Part shown: one piece after another, positions 17,678 to 27,292 of the stretch
Layout of the letters: each line of letters starts with the position of its first letter
How positions within the stretch are numbered: the stretch's first letter is position 1
Source of the DNA: Bacteroidales bacterium
Lineage (GTDB): Bacteria; Bacteroidota; Bacteroidia; Bacteroidales; UBA1715
Assembly (NCBI GenBank): GCA_027858745.1
Contig: JAQICB010000144.1
Span: 1-54,899, forward strand
Direction of reading: 5' to 3'
Length of the DNA stretch: 54,899 bases
Made by a program: the position numbers and the translations under genes
Notes under the pieces: generated by a model
The model's input: only the letters and a program-made list of their open reading frames with translations
What the model was told of the DNA's origin: nothing
The model's database searches: none

Positions 17678-18361
17678 ATGGAAACAAAAAAATCCCCTCG
17701 CGTTAATCTCGAAAATCGTAAACGAATTTTTAGAGAAATAGGACTTATAATTGCCTTATTATCTGTGTTTATGTTGTTTGAATATAGCATTCATCCGAAA
17801 GATGTTATGGTGTCAACAGCAGATGCGTCATCATTTATGGAAGATTTAATGCCTCATACTGTTGCAGAAAAAGAGCCTCCCAAAGAAAAGATTACGAAAC
17901 CCTTGCCGGAGAAAAAAGTAATTGATCCGGTAATTACTGTAACCGACAAGAAAGAGCATGATCAGTCAGATATGCTTATTGATTATGGCTTACTTAATGG
18001 TCTCGATACCTTGTCGTTTGATAAAAAAGCAGATAAAAATGAATCTGCTTATAGATTTTCAGAGAAAAGACCCCAATTCCCGGGTGGTTATAAAGCTTTG
18101 ATGGAATTTGTAGATAAGAATACAAAATTGACTCCGGAATTATTGGAATTGGGAATAAGCGGGAGGGTTGTTGTTAAGTTTATAGTAGACAAAAGCGGTA
18201 AAGTTTTAAAACCTGTTATATTAGAAGCTCCAACAAAATTTCACGAAAAAAGTGTTTTAGAAATGATATCTCAAATGCCCGATTTTATACCCGGTGAACA
18301 GGGGGGTGAAAAAGTGTCGGTATATGTTAACTTGCCGGTTGAATTCGAAATTAAAAATTAA
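17678..18361 (+). CDS. Energy transducer TonB-like protein, copy 1
   Basis: 227 residues: a short cytoplasmic N-terminus, one membrane helix (IGLIIALLSVFMLFEY, about 22-37), a linker with Pro/Lys-rich KEPPKEKITKPLPEKK, and a C-terminal TonB-type domain starting at FPGGYKALMEF. It is clearly a duplicate of the next gene. This copy has lost the conserved tyrosine-proline motif at the start of the C-terminal domain (KLTPELLELG) and has a shorter proline-rich segment, so it may have specialised. It probably spans the periplasm to contact outer-membrane receptors, energised by ExbB/ExbD. Confidence 0.8.
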   Translation: METKKSPRVNLENRKRIFREIGLIIALLSVFMLFEYSIHPKDVMVSTADASSFMEDLMPHTVAEKEPPKEKITKPLPEKKVIDPVITVTDKKEHDQSDMLIDYGLLNGLDTLSFDKKADKNESAYRFSEKRPQFPGGYKALMEFVDKNTKLTPELLELGISGRVVVKFIVDKSGKVLKPVILEAPTKFHEKSVLEMISQMPDFIPGEQGGEKVSVYVNLPVEFEIKN

Positions 18362-18462
18362 ATTGTTTACAAAATCAAAATTTTAATAAAAGTTGTATGA
18401 TTTTACAAGCAATATTTATTATTTTAGCCGAAAGTTTGATTTTATTCAAATAATTTTGCTTT

Positions 18463-19146
18463 ATGGAAATTAAAAAGACAGAAAAAGCGAGTTTAGAATC
18501 GCGGAAAAGAATATTTACCGAAATAGGTTTTATAATTGCTTTATTAATTGTGTACGGTGCGTTTGAATATACAACACGGCCTAATGATATTAGTGAGTTG
18601 AGTGGAAACGCACTCGAGGTGCCCGATCAAGAGATGGCTGAGGTGACTCGTGAACCGGAACCGCCAAAACCCGAAATTAATGAGCCGGAACCTGAAACTC
18701 CCGAAGCTCCTGAAGTTGTGGAAACGGATGATGAAGACGAGGATCAGTCGGATGTCTTTAATCCACGCGAAGAACCTGCTCCCTTAGATGATTTCACCTT
18801 TGATGAACCCAAAGAAGAAAAAGAACAAATTTTCCAACGGGTCGAAAAAATGCCTTCATTTCCCGGTGGTGATGCTGCTCTTTTACGTTATATAAATTCA
18901 CATCTTGAGTATCCTAACGAGGCAATTGAAATGCAAATTCAAGGTATGGTTATGGTACAATTTATTGTCGATGAAAATGGAAATGCGGTAAAGCCGAAAA
19001 TTTTAAAAGGAGTTTCGACGCATCTTGATAAAGCAGCTTTGGATGTAATAAAAAAACTACCGAAATTTTCTCCTGGTGAACAAGCCGGGAAAAAGGTAAA
19101 GGTGTATTATAGAGTACCTATTCATTTTCAGTTACAAACCCGATAA
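18463..19146 (+). CDS. Energy transducer TonB-like protein, copy 2
   Basis: 227 residues. One membrane helix (IGFIIALLIVYGAFEY) precedes a Pro/Glu-rich periplasmic linker (PEPPKPEINEPEPETPEAPE). The TonB C-terminal domain is complete: FPGGDAALLRYINSHLEYPNEA, then GMVMVQFIVDENGNAVKPKIL, LDKAALDVIKKLPKFSPGEQ and VYYRVPIHFQL. N-terminus, DEDQSDVF segment and domain order align with copy 1, showing tandem duplication. A strong terminator follows. The exb genes expected to work with it lie at 33.7-36.2 kb. Confidence 0.88.
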   Translation: MEIKKTEKASLESRKRIFTEIGFIIALLIVYGAFEYTTRPNDISELSGNALEVPDQEMAEVTREPEPPKPEINEPEPETPEAPEVVETDDEDEDQSDVFNPREEPAPLDDFTFDEPKEEKEQIFQRVEKMPSFPGGDAALLRYINSHLEYPNEAIEMQIQGMVMVQFIVDENGNAVKPKILKGVSTHLDKAALDVIKKLPKFSPGEQAGKKVKVYYRVPIHFQLQTR

Positions 19147-19168
19147 TTGTATATAAACGAAATTATAT

Positions 19169-19198
19169 AAAGCAGAAATTTTTTTTCTGCTTTTTTTA
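19169..19198 (+). terminator. Intrinsic terminator after the tonB pair
   Basis: An 8-bp stem AGCAGAAA/TTTCTGCT (19171-19178 with 19184-19191) is followed by a T-run. It lies about 25 bases past the stop of the second tonB gene and separates it from frr. Confidence 0.88.
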
Positions 19199-19228
19199 TG
19201 TTTCGTATGTATGTACTAATTTTTATTG

Positions 19229-19236
19229 TATTTTTG
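19229..19236 (+). promoter_or_regulatory. -7 promoter element of frr
   Basis: TATTTTTG matches TAnnTTTG and lies 27 bases before the chosen ATG at 19264, downstream of the terminator. No clear -33 TTG at the expected spacing. Confidence 0.5.
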
Positions 19237-19263
19237 TAAAAATAGTAATATATAAAATTGTAT

Positions 19264-19827
19264 ATGGAAGACGAAGTTCAATTAATTTTGGAAGATACTC
19301 AGGAAAAAATGCAAGGTCCTTTAACAAAGCTGGACGCAGAATTGAGTAAAATTAGAGCAGGTAAAGCATCTCCTGCAATGTTAGATACCGTTAAAGTAGA
19401 TTATTACGGTTCCTTAACTCCAATCAGTCAAGTTGCAAATATTAACACTCCCGATCCGCGTACAATAGCTATTCAACCATGGGAAAAGAATATGTTTGGT
19501 CCGATTGAACGTGCCATTATGCAAGCAAATTTGGGTTTAACTCCGGTTAATGATGGTAATTTTATTCGTATTAACATCCCCATTCTTACTGAGGAACGTC
19601 GAAAAGATTTAGTGCGTCAGGTACGTCAAGAAGCTGAAAATGCAAAAGTAAGTGTTCGTACTATCAGACGTTCGGCTAATGATATGCTTAAAGATCTTCA
19701 AAAAAGCGGTCTTGCAGAAGATGTGGTGAAAGCAAATGAACTGGAAGTGCAAAAAATTATTGATGCATCAATAGAAAAAATAGATAAAAAAGTAGAGCTT
19801 AAGGAGCAAGATTTAATGACAATTTAG
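19264..19827 (+). CDS. frr: Ribosome recycling factor
   Basis: Splits post-termination ribosomes together with EF-G. 187 residues from ATG 19264; a TTG six bases earlier is in frame but unnecessary. Family hallmarks are LSKIRAGKASPAMLDTVKVDYYG, the TPDPRTIAIQPWEK segment, NDGNFIRINIPILTEERRKDLV and the long C-terminal helix. Its stop overlaps the priA stop by four bases in convergent orientation. Confidence 0.96.
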   Translation: MEDEVQLILEDTQEKMQGPLTKLDAELSKIRAGKASPAMLDTVKVDYYGSLTPISQVANINTPDPRTIAIQPWEKNMFGPIERAIMQANLGLTPVNDGNFIRINIPILTEERRKDLVRQVRQEAENAKVSVRTIRRSANDMLKDLQKSGLAEDVVKANELEVQKIIDASIEKIDKKVELKEQDLMTI

Positions 19828-22289
19828 TACGGATCTACGTCAAATTGAATTGTTGCCTTTTTATATTCAGGATGCTTTTTTATTGTTTCTCCAATCGAAT
19901 GTAATTTTTTTCGAATATCTTTATAAGGTATGCTTTTGTGTATTTTGAGTAAAATATGCATGGCATACATTTTTTGAATTTTTTGAATTGGGGGGAATTC
20001 AGGTCCTAAAATTTGCACATAGTCTTGTTCACTCAGCAGTTGTGCACAAAATTGCGCAGCAGATTCCGTTATTTCTTTATTAGTATGTTTTATATGTATC
20101 CGAACGAGTCGCGTAAAGGGCGGGTAATTGAATGCTTTTCTTTGGTGTAATTCTTTGATGATAAAACGCTTCGTATTGTTCGATAAAATATCTTGTATTA
20201 CCTCATGTTCCGGTGTAAATGTTTGAATGGCAACCATTCCGGTGTCTTTGCTTCTTCCGGCACGTCCGGCAACTTGCGTAAGAGTTTGAAATCCTTTTTC
20301 AAAAGCTCTAAAATCGGGCATATTCAGAAGATTGTCTGCATTTAAAATACCAACTAATCCAATATTGTCAAAATCCAATCCTTTGGTTACCATTTGAGTG
20401 CCAATTAAAATATCGGTTTCTCGATTTTCAAATGCATGTATAATTGTACTGTGTCCATTTTTTTTTCTCGTGGTGTCTAAATCCATGCGAGCAATAGAAT
20501 GGGTTGGGAATAGTTCTTGGAGTTCTTCTTCAATTTTTTCTGTTCCAAATCCTTTGAGTACGGTTTGATTGCTTCCGCATACCGTACATTGACTTGTATG
20601 TTGTATACTATATCCACAGTAATGGCAAACGAGTTGATGCGTTTCTTTATGATACGTCATGCTTACATCACAGTTTTTGCAATGAGGTATGTGTCCGCAG
20701 TCGGTGCAGGTAATAAAGGGAGAGTATCCTCGTCTGTTTTGAAACAATAGGATTTGTCTCTGTTCATTAAGATTTTTTTGCATCAGCGTAAGCAGTTCTT
20801 TACTGAAATGCTTATTCATTTGTTTTCGTTTGTATGCTTTTTTGAGGTCTATTATCGCTATTTCCGGAAATGAAAACGAATCATGTCTTTTCGTTAATTC
20901 AACTAAGCCATATTTTTTTTGCAAAATATTAAAGTAGGTTTCAGCACTTGGAGTTGCGGTTCCTAAGAGTACTTTTGCATTGTGAATAGAGGCAAGTACA
21001 ATTGCCGTATCTCGTGCATGATATCGTGGAGCAGGATCGAATTGTTTAAATGATTGCTCATGTTCTTCATCGATAATAACGGCTCCTAAATTTCTGAATG
21101 GTAGAAAAATGGATGAACGTACACCTAAAATAACCTGAAATTGTCTGTTTGAATCATCCAGTAAATCATTCCACAATTCAATTCGTTCGTTGTCATTTAG
21201 TTGAGAGTGGTATATGCCGACTTTGTTGCCAAAAGCATTTCGTAATCGATTAATAATTTGAGAGGTTAGGGCAATTTCAGGTAAGAGGTACAAAACTTGT
21301 TTGTTTTCGGCCAGAAGTTCTTGTATTAAGTTGATATATATTTCTGTTTTTCCACTTGCGGTAACTCCATGTAAAACACAAACGTTTTTTGTTTTGAATT
21401 CATTGTGAATTTTTCGCAAAGCTTCTTTTTGACTATTGTTCAGAGTTATATCGTATGATGTAGTAAGGGTCTTTTTTATGCGTGAAATAATTTGTGTCTC
21501 TTTTTGAATAATGTCTTTTTTCTCTAATTCTTTGAGTATAGTATATGAAACCGAAAAGGTTTGTGTTACCTCATGTTGAGGTAAAGCTGACGTTTTATGC
21601 TGAATGCAATATTCGATTAGTTCGTTAAAAAAGGCGAGTTGCTTCGGTGCAGAAGTTATTTTCTGTAGACAGCCTTCAATCCATTTCGGTGAATTGTAAT
21701 CTCCTTTGAGCGTAATTATGGTTTCAGTTTTTTCTTTAAATTTATGGGCATATGTTTCGCTACTGATAAGAACTTGTTTTGAGAGTAATTTGTGAACAGT
21801 GGAATGAATTGTTGTGGATTGCATTATTTTTGAAATCTCCAATAAAGTTAGAGACACATTATCATTAATAATAGAAATTATTGTTTGTTCGAATTGCGAA
21901 AGTTCTGTAAAATTGGAAATTTCGGTATTTACATACAGCATTGTTTCACTTTCTAGTTTCAGTCCCGATGGCAAAGCAGCTTTCATAACTTCACCCGGAG
22001 AACAGAGATAATAATTCGAAATCCATCTCCATAAATCAAGTTGTTCTTTTCGAATGGTTGGTGAGGAATCAAGAAGCGAATTTATGGGTTTAAGGGTATA
22101 TAATGTTGGTTTTTGTGAATGTAAAGATGACACGATGCCCGTATAGAGTTTTTTTTTACCAAAGGGAACAATCACTCTCATTCCCGGAGAAACCATATGT
22201 GAGAATATCGGCGGAATCTCGTATGTAAATGTATCACCTACTGCAAATGGTAATAAAACTTCCGCATACAGAGGATTGGGAATAGGCAT
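19824..22289 (-). CDS. priA: Primosomal protein N' (replication restart helicase)
   Basis: Reloads the replisome at stalled forks. 821 residues. Walker A GVTASGKTEIY, DEEH box in IIDEEHEQSFKQ, and GTATPSAETYF belong to helicase domain 1. A zinc-binding insert of eight cysteines (CTDCGHIPHCKNC then CHYCGYSIQHTSQCTVC) follows, then motif V/VI (GTQMVTKGLDFDN, QVAGRAGRS). N-terminal 3'-DNA-binding domain precedes. It lies at the end of the minus block recQ-hydrolase-priA. Confidence 0.95.
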   Translation of the reverse strand: MPIPNPLYAEVLLPFAVGDTFTYEIPPIFSHMVSPGMRVIVPFGKKKLYTGIVSSLHSQKPTLYTLKPINSLLDSSPTIRKEQLDLWRWISNYYLCSPGEVMKAALPSGLKLESETMLYVNTEISNFTELSQFEQTIISIINDNVSLTLLEISKIMQSTTIHSTVHKLLSKQVLISSETYAHKFKEKTETIITLKGDYNSPKWIEGCLQKITSAPKQLAFFNELIEYCIQHKTSALPQHEVTQTFSVSYTILKELEKKDIIQKETQIISRIKKTLTTSYDITLNNSQKEALRKIHNEFKTKNVCVLHGVTASGKTEIYINLIQELLAENKQVLYLLPEIALTSQIINRLRNAFGNKVGIYHSQLNDNERIELWNDLLDDSNRQFQVILGVRSSIFLPFRNLGAVIIDEEHEQSFKQFDPAPRYHARDTAIVLASIHNAKVLLGTATPSAETYFNILQKKYGLVELTKRHDSFSFPEIAIIDLKKAYKRKQMNKHFSKELLTLMQKNLNEQRQILLFQNRRGYSPFITCTDCGHIPHCKNCDVSMTYHKETHQLVCHYCGYSIQHTSQCTVCGSNQTVLKGFGTEKIEEELQELFPTHSIARMDLDTTRKKNGHSTIIHAFENRETDILIGTQMVTKGLDFDNIGLVGILNADNLLNMPDFRAFEKGFQTLTQVAGRAGRSKDTGMVAIQTFTPEHEVIQDILSNNTKRFIIKELHQRKAFNYPPFTRLVRIHIKHTNKEITESAAQFCAQLLSEQDYVQILGPEFPPIQKIQKMYAMHILLKIHKSIPYKDIRKKLHSIGETIKKHPEYKKATIQFDVDPY

Positions 22290-22294
22290 AGAGT

Positions 22295-22717
22295 TTACGA
22301 AAAAAGACGTTTAAAGAAAGATTTTTTTGCTTTGTTTTGTTCGCCGAAAATAGAATTCATATCAGAATGTAATGGATTGTCGCTATTTAAAATTTTCCAA
22401 ACTTCAGACCATTCAACGAATCCTCTTAAATTTCTGTCGTCAATAAAGAGTTCGCAATCGATTTTTCGACTCATTTCATGTTCATCAAACACTTCTTCCG
22501 GATAATTTTTATTGACCGCATAAAATTCTACGCCATTTTTTGCACAAAATTCTACCGCTTCGTCTAATTCTTTTCCCCAGCGATATGTCCACAAAATCAG
22601 TAAATGACCTTGTTTTTGTAATTCACGGAGCGTTTCAAAAGCAAAAAGTTTTACATCCCCAATTTGCGGGTATCTATGTTCAACAATTGTTCCGTCAAAA
22701 TCAACAGCAATTCTCAT
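22295..22717 (-). CDS. HAD-like hydrolase (BT0820-type)
   Basis: 140 residues from the ATG at 22717. The N-terminal IAVDFDGTIVEHRYP is the HAD motif I with both aspartates, LLILWTYRWGKELDEAV follows, and the late CELFIDDRNLRGF supplies the acidic motif. It is small, with no obvious cap domain. The open frame extends to 22816, but that would overlap recQ by 65 bases and add no family similarity. Likely a phosphatase of unknown substrate, lying in one minus-strand transcript between recQ and priA (6 bases to priA). Confidence 0.78.
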   Translation of the reverse strand: MRIAVDFDGTIVEHRYPQIGDVKLFAFETLRELQKQGHLLILWTYRWGKELDEAVEFCAKNGVEFYAVNKNYPEEVFDEHEMSRKIDCELFIDDRNLRGFVEWSEVWKILNSDNPLHSDMNSIFGEQNKAKKSFFKRLFS

Positions 22718-22751
22718 TCTATATGGTTTTTTTGAAATTTTTGAAGTAATG

Positions 22752-24932
22752 TTAGTTTCCCATTTCAGAGATAAATTTAATGCGTACCAATCGAACCTCT
22801 TCTTCGGAATAGTCATCCTCTTCCAGTTCAGTTATCGCATCTTCAATAGAGTCGCTTTCGGTTTCTCTAAAATACTCGTAAATGTCCTCTATTTGGTCGG
22901 TTTCCATTACGGAGTTAATGTGATAATCGATATTTATTCGGGTACCGGAATTTACAATTCGGTCAATTTCTTTGAGTAAATCAATGAGTGATATATTTTT
23001 TGATTCCGCAAGTGTGTCAAGAGAAAGTTTACGGTCGATACTTTGAATGATTTGAACTTTATTGATTGATTTTTTTGCAACCGATTTAACGACCATATCT
23101 TGTGGGCGTTCAATATTATTATCGGTAACATATTTTGCAATTAAATCGACAAATTCTTGACCGTATTTTTGTGCTTTGCCTTTTCCCACGCCAATAATAT
23201 GAGTGAGTTCTTCCAATTGTGTCGGGTATTGCACCGCCATATCTTCGATAGATGTATCTTGAAATACCACAAAAGGAGGAACAGAATGCTTGAGGGCAAT
23301 TTTTTTACGAAGCTCTTTTAATTGCGAAATAAGGACCGGATCCATGGAGCTGGTTCCTTGTCCACTTTGCAACTCCACATCATCATCTTCGAAATCATGG
23401 TCTTGCGTAATAAGGAATGAATACGGCTGTTTTAAAAAATCATGTCCTTTTTCAGTTAATTTAAGAAGACCATAATTTTCAATTTCTTTGTCAATAAGTC
23501 TGGCAATTAACATTTGGCGAAGAATTGCGTTCCATGTTTTGGGCTCATGATCTTTACCACAGCCAAACAATTCTATTTTATCGTGCTGATATGTTTTAAT
23601 TTCAGAACTTGCTTTTCCAAACAAAACTTGCGATACATGTCCGGCTTTAAACCGTTCTCGAACTTCCAAAATAACTTTAAGAGCAAGAACAATCAAATCC
23701 TTTCCTTCAAATTGAGCTTTCGGATTTAAGCAGTTATCACAGTTTCCGCAGTCTTTTGTCAAAATTTCTCCAAAATAGTGTAATAATTGCCGAACACGAC
23801 AGATGCTCGATTCTGCATATGATGATGTTTCCAAAAGTAATTGTTTCCCGATTTCTTGTTCCGCTATCGGTTTACCTTGCATAAATTTCTCTAACTTAGA
23901 AATATCTTTGTACGAATAAAAAACAATACATTTCCCTTCTCCTCCGTCTCTTCCGGCACGACCGGTTTCTTGGTAATACCCTTCAAGACTTTTAGGAATA
24001 TTGTAGTGAATAACAAAGCGAACATCCGGTTTGTCTATACCCATACCAAAGGCTATGGTTGCCACTATCACATCTACCTCTTCCATCAAAAACATATCTT
24101 GATTCTGTGAACGTGTGTGTGCATCTAAACCGGCATGGTATGGTAAGGCTTTAATGCCGTTAACAGAAAGAACTTCAGCCAATTCCTCTACTTTTTTCCG
24201 GCTCAAACAATATATAATTCCAGATTTTCCTGAATTTTCCCTAATAAAGCGAATGATTTGTTTTTGTGCATTTACTTTCGGTCGTACCTCATAATATAAA
24301 TTCGGACGGCGGAATGATGATTTGTATACAATGGCATCAAGCATACCCAAATTTTTTTGAATATCGTGCTGAACTTTTGGAGTTGCTGTTGCTGTAAGAG
24401 CAATAATAGGTGCTCTTCCTATCGATTCCACAATTGGTTTTATGCGTCTGTATTCCGGTCTGAAATCATGTCCCCATTCCGAAATACAATGAGCCTCATC
24501 AATTGCAAAAAACGAAATGGTAATTGATTTGAAAAAAGCAATATTTTCTTCTTTTGTTAATGATTCCGGTGCTACATACAACATTCTTGTTCGTCCGCTC
24601 CGCACATCTTCTTTAACTTGAGTTATTTCACTTTTGTTGAGTGATGAATTTAAAAAATGTGCAATACTGTTATCTGTACTAAATCCACGCATTGCATCAA
24701 CTTGGTTTTTCATGAGGGCAATGAGCGGTGAAATAATAATAGCCGTTCCTTCAAGTATAAATGAGGGTAATTGATAACATAAAGATTTTCCGCCTCCTGT
24801 AGGCATTAACACAAATGTGTCGTTCCCTGCAAGCAAGTTTAAAATAACATCTTTTTGATTTCCTTTAAATGAATCAAATCCGAAGTTTTGTTTTAAATGT
24901 ACTAATAAATCTTCCTCTGTGTAAGCTGACAT
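22752..24932 (-). CDS. recQ: ATP-dependent DNA helicase RecQ
   Basis: 726 residues. PTGGGKSLCYQLP (Walker A), DEAHCISEWGHDFRPEY (DEAH and aromatic-rich loop), and FGMGIDKPDVRFVIHYNIPKSLEGYYQETGRAGRDG (motifs V-VI) form the helicase. The zinc-binding subdomain (CRVRQLLHYFG, DCGNCDNC) and winged-helix follow, then an HRDC domain around 540-600 (PPFVVFQDTSIEDMAVQYP). A C-terminal tail after the HRDC ends in an acidic stretch, as in other Bacteroidota RecQ. It unwinds DNA during recombination repair. Confidence 0.94.
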   Translation of the reverse strand: MSAYTEEDLLVHLKQNFGFDSFKGNQKDVILNLLAGNDTFVLMPTGGGKSLCYQLPSFILEGTAIIISPLIALMKNQVDAMRGFSTDNSIAHFLNSSLNKSEITQVKEDVRSGRTRMLYVAPESLTKEENIAFFKSITISFFAIDEAHCISEWGHDFRPEYRRIKPIVESIGRAPIIALTATATPKVQHDIQKNLGMLDAIVYKSSFRRPNLYYEVRPKVNAQKQIIRFIRENSGKSGIIYCLSRKKVEELAEVLSVNGIKALPYHAGLDAHTRSQNQDMFLMEEVDVIVATIAFGMGIDKPDVRFVIHYNIPKSLEGYYQETGRAGRDGGEGKCIVFYSYKDISKLEKFMQGKPIAEQEIGKQLLLETSSYAESSICRVRQLLHYFGEILTKDCGNCDNCLNPKAQFEGKDLIVLALKVILEVRERFKAGHVSQVLFGKASSEIKTYQHDKIELFGCGKDHEPKTWNAILRQMLIARLIDKEIENYGLLKLTEKGHDFLKQPYSFLITQDHDFEDDDVELQSGQGTSSMDPVLISQLKELRKKIALKHSVPPFVVFQDTSIEDMAVQYPTQLEELTHIIGVGKGKAQKYGQEFVDLIAKYVTDNNIERPQDMVVKSVAKKSINKVQIIQSIDRKLSLDTLAESKNISLIDLLKEIDRIVNSGTRINIDYHINSVMETDQIEDIYEYFRETESDSIEDAITELEEDDYSEEEVRLVRIKFISEMGN

Positions 24933-25016
24933 TGATTTTTTTGTTTGTTAAAATTGATACTTTATCTTTTGCTATAAAATTGATGATTTTTATATTCAAA
25001 AACAAAGAATAATAAA

Positions 25017-25024
25017 TACTTTTG
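25017..25024 (+). promoter_or_regulatory. -7 promoter element of the kdsD operon
   Basis: TACTTTTG matches TAnnTTTG and lies about 54 bases before the TTG start at 25079. The rest of the recQ-kdsD divergent gap (146 bases) shows no other element I can support. Confidence 0.5.
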
Positions 25025-25078
25025 TAAAAATAAATTTACAGATAATTTTTTATAATAAAAACAATAAAAAACATTATT

Positions 25079-26047
25079 TTGAAAGATTTTGTTGATATAA
25101 TTTCAAATGCAAAGAAAACTATCCTTTCCGAGGCTGAATCTATCTCATTATTAGTCGATTATATTGATGATAGTTTTGCGAAAATCGTTAATCTTATTTT
25201 GCAATCGAAGGGGCGGATTGTCGTCACCGGAATAGGCAAAAGTGCTCACATTGCAACGAAAATTGTTGCAACATTAAATTCTACCGGAACGCCTGCTGTT
25301 TTTATGCACGCTACAGAGGCAATTCATGGCGATTTGGGAATGATACAGACTGATGATATTGTTTTGTGTTTGTCTCGAAGTGGCAATACCGCCGAAATAA
25401 AAGTTCTGGTGCCATTGCTCAAGCGAGGTGGCAATGTCTTAATTGCTATGGTTTCCGAGAAAGATTCATATTTGGCTCAGCATTCTGATTATATAATTCA
25501 CTCGTATGTCGAACGTGAGGCGTGTCCGTATAATCTTGCGCCAACCACCAGTACTACAGCTCAGTTAGTTTTGGGTGATGCGCTGGCAATGGCTTTGTTG
25601 CAGCAACGGAAATTTTCGCCCGAAGATTTTGCAAAATTTCATCCGGGTGGCTCATTGGGGAAACGAATGTATCTTCATGTGTCTGATTTAATGGATGAAT
25701 CTAAAAAACCTCAGGTTTTACCAAATCAATCAATTTCTGAGGTTATTATGGAAATTTCTTCAAAACGTTTGGGGGCAACGGCTGTTATTTCTGACACACA
25801 AACCCTATTGGGCGTAATAACTGATGGTGACTTACGTCGTATGCTCGAAAAAACTTCTGATGTTTCAAATTTGAGGGCGGCAGATATTATGACAAAAAAT
25901 CCAAAATGCATTGGTTCCGATGAATTAGCAATTGAAGCTTTTAATAGTATGGAAGAAAATAATATTACGCAAATGGTTGTTGCCGAAGGTGAAACATATT
26001 TGGGAATGATACATTTACATGATTTAATAAAAGAAGGTATTGTATAA
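25079..26047 (+). CDS. kdsD: Arabinose-5-phosphate isomerase (KpsF/KdsD type)
   Basis: Converts ribulose-5-phosphate to arabinose-5-phosphate, first step to Kdo. 322 residues: an SIS domain (GRIVVTGIGKSAHIATKIVATLNSTGTPAVFMHATEAIHGDLG, then SRSGNTAEIK) and two CBS domains (DLMDE onward to about residue 322). FHPGGSLGKR, typical of the family, links them. The start is TTG at 25079, and no ATG fits upstream or shortly downstream. First gene of a plus-strand operon, overlapping the next gene by one base. Confidence 0.9.
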   Translation: MKDFVDIISNAKKTILSEAESISLLVDYIDDSFAKIVNLILQSKGRIVVTGIGKSAHIATKIVATLNSTGTPAVFMHATEAIHGDLGMIQTDDIVLCLSRSGNTAEIKVLVPLLKRGGNVLIAMVSEKDSYLAQHSDYIIHSYVEREACPYNLAPTTSTTAQLVLGDALAMALLQQRKFSPEDFAKFHPGGSLGKRMYLHVSDLMDESKKPQVLPNQSISEVIMEISSKRLGATAVISDTQTLLGVITDGDLRRMLEKTSDVSNLRAADIMTKNPKCIGSDELAIEAFNSMEENNITQMVVAEGETYLGMIHLHDLIKEGIV

Positions 26048-27288
26048 TGAATACTGCGCATGTTGAAATAATGTCGCCTGTTGGTTCGTGTGAATCTCTT
26101 GCTGCTGCAATTAATGCAGGTGCAAGTTCGGTATATTTCGGTCTCGAAATGTTGAATATGCGTGCACGTTCGTCTCAGAATTTTACGCTCAGTGATTTAT
26201 CTGAAATCGTTTCTATCTGTCGTAAACATTCGGTAAAAACCTATGTTACGGTCAATACTCTGTTGTATGATTCCGATTTGGAGATATTGCATACGCTTAT
26301 GCGTGCGGTAAAAGAACATGATGTTTCGGCGGTAATTGTTTCAGATATTGCAGCAATTCAAGTTGCTCGAAAATATGGGGTGGAAGTGCATATTTCGACG
26401 CAGTTAAATATTTCTAATATTGAAGCAGTACGGTTTTACGCACAATTTGCCGATGTTATGGTGTTGGCTCGTGAATTACATTTGAATCAGGTAAAAGCTA
26501 TTTACGATGCAATTGTACAAGAAAATATTACCGGACCTTCGGGCAAGCCTGTGCAGCTGGAAATGTTTGTGCACGGTGCTTTGTGTATGTCTATTTCGGG
26601 AAAATGTTATTTGAGTTTGCACGAACAAAATGCTTCGGCAAATCGTGGTGCCTGTATGCAAACATGCAGAAAAGGGTATATTGTAACCGAAAAAGAAAGT
26701 GGTGATGAATTGGAGGTTGATAACGAGTACATAATGTCTCCTAAAGATTTGTGTACTATCGGTTTTGTTGATGAATTATTAGATGCCGGGGTGTCTATTT
26801 TTAAAATTGAAGGCAGAGCTCGATCTCCCGAGTATGTTAAAATCGTTACACAATGCTATAGAGAAGCTGTTGAGTCATATGGTAATAATGACTATACCGA
26901 AGAAAAAATTGCCGAATGGCGAGAAAAACTTTCCAAAGTTTTTAATAGAGGTTTTTGGAACGGGTATTATCTTGGTCAGCGTTTAGGTGAATGGAGCAAA
27001 CAGTATGGGAGCAGCTCTACCACTTACAAAATGAAGTTGGGCATATGTACCAATTTTTTTACGAAGCTTGATGTTGCCGAATTCACAATGCAATCCGGTG
27101 AACTGTCGGTTGATGATACTATATATATAATAGGAAAGACAACCGGTGTGGTAGAAATGACCGTGCCGGAAATACGTGTGGAATTACAAGCGGTTGAGAC
27201 TACCAAAAAAGGGGAGGTATGCTCTATAAAAATGCCCGAATTGGTGAGGAGAGGAGACATCTTGTATAAAGTGGTATCAAAAGAATAG
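26047..27288 (+). CDS. U32 family peptidase / tRNA hydroxylation protein-like
   Basis: 413 residues with the U32 signature EMFVHGALCMSISGKCYLS around 175 and the cysteines of NRGACMQTCRKGY shortly after; these four cysteines fit an Fe-S cluster. N-terminal VEIMSPVGSCESLAAAINAGASSVYFG is the typical TIM-barrel start. Related proteins include YegQ (TrhP), required for tRNA U34 hydroxylation, and RlhA for 23S rRNA. Which RNA this one serves cannot be decided. ATG at 26047 overlaps the kdsD TAA by one base, so translation is coupled. Confidence 0.85.
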   Translation: MNTAHVEIMSPVGSCESLAAAINAGASSVYFGLEMLNMRARSSQNFTLSDLSEIVSICRKHSVKTYVTVNTLLYDSDLEILHTLMRAVKEHDVSAVIVSDIAAIQVARKYGVEVHISTQLNISNIEAVRFYAQFADVMVLARELHLNQVKAIYDAIVQENITGPSGKPVQLEMFVHGALCMSISGKCYLSLHEQNASANRGACMQTCRKGYIVTEKESGDELEVDNEYIMSPKDLCTIGFVDELLDAGVSIFKIEGRARSPEYVKIVTQCYREAVESYGNNDYTEEKIAEWREKLSKVFNRGFWNGYYLGQRLGEWSKQYGSSSTTYKMKLGICTNFFTKLDVAEFTMQSGELSVDDTIYIIGKTTGVVEMTVPEIRVELQAVETTKKGEVCSIKMPELVRRGDILYKVVSKE

Positions 27289-27292
27289 TTAT

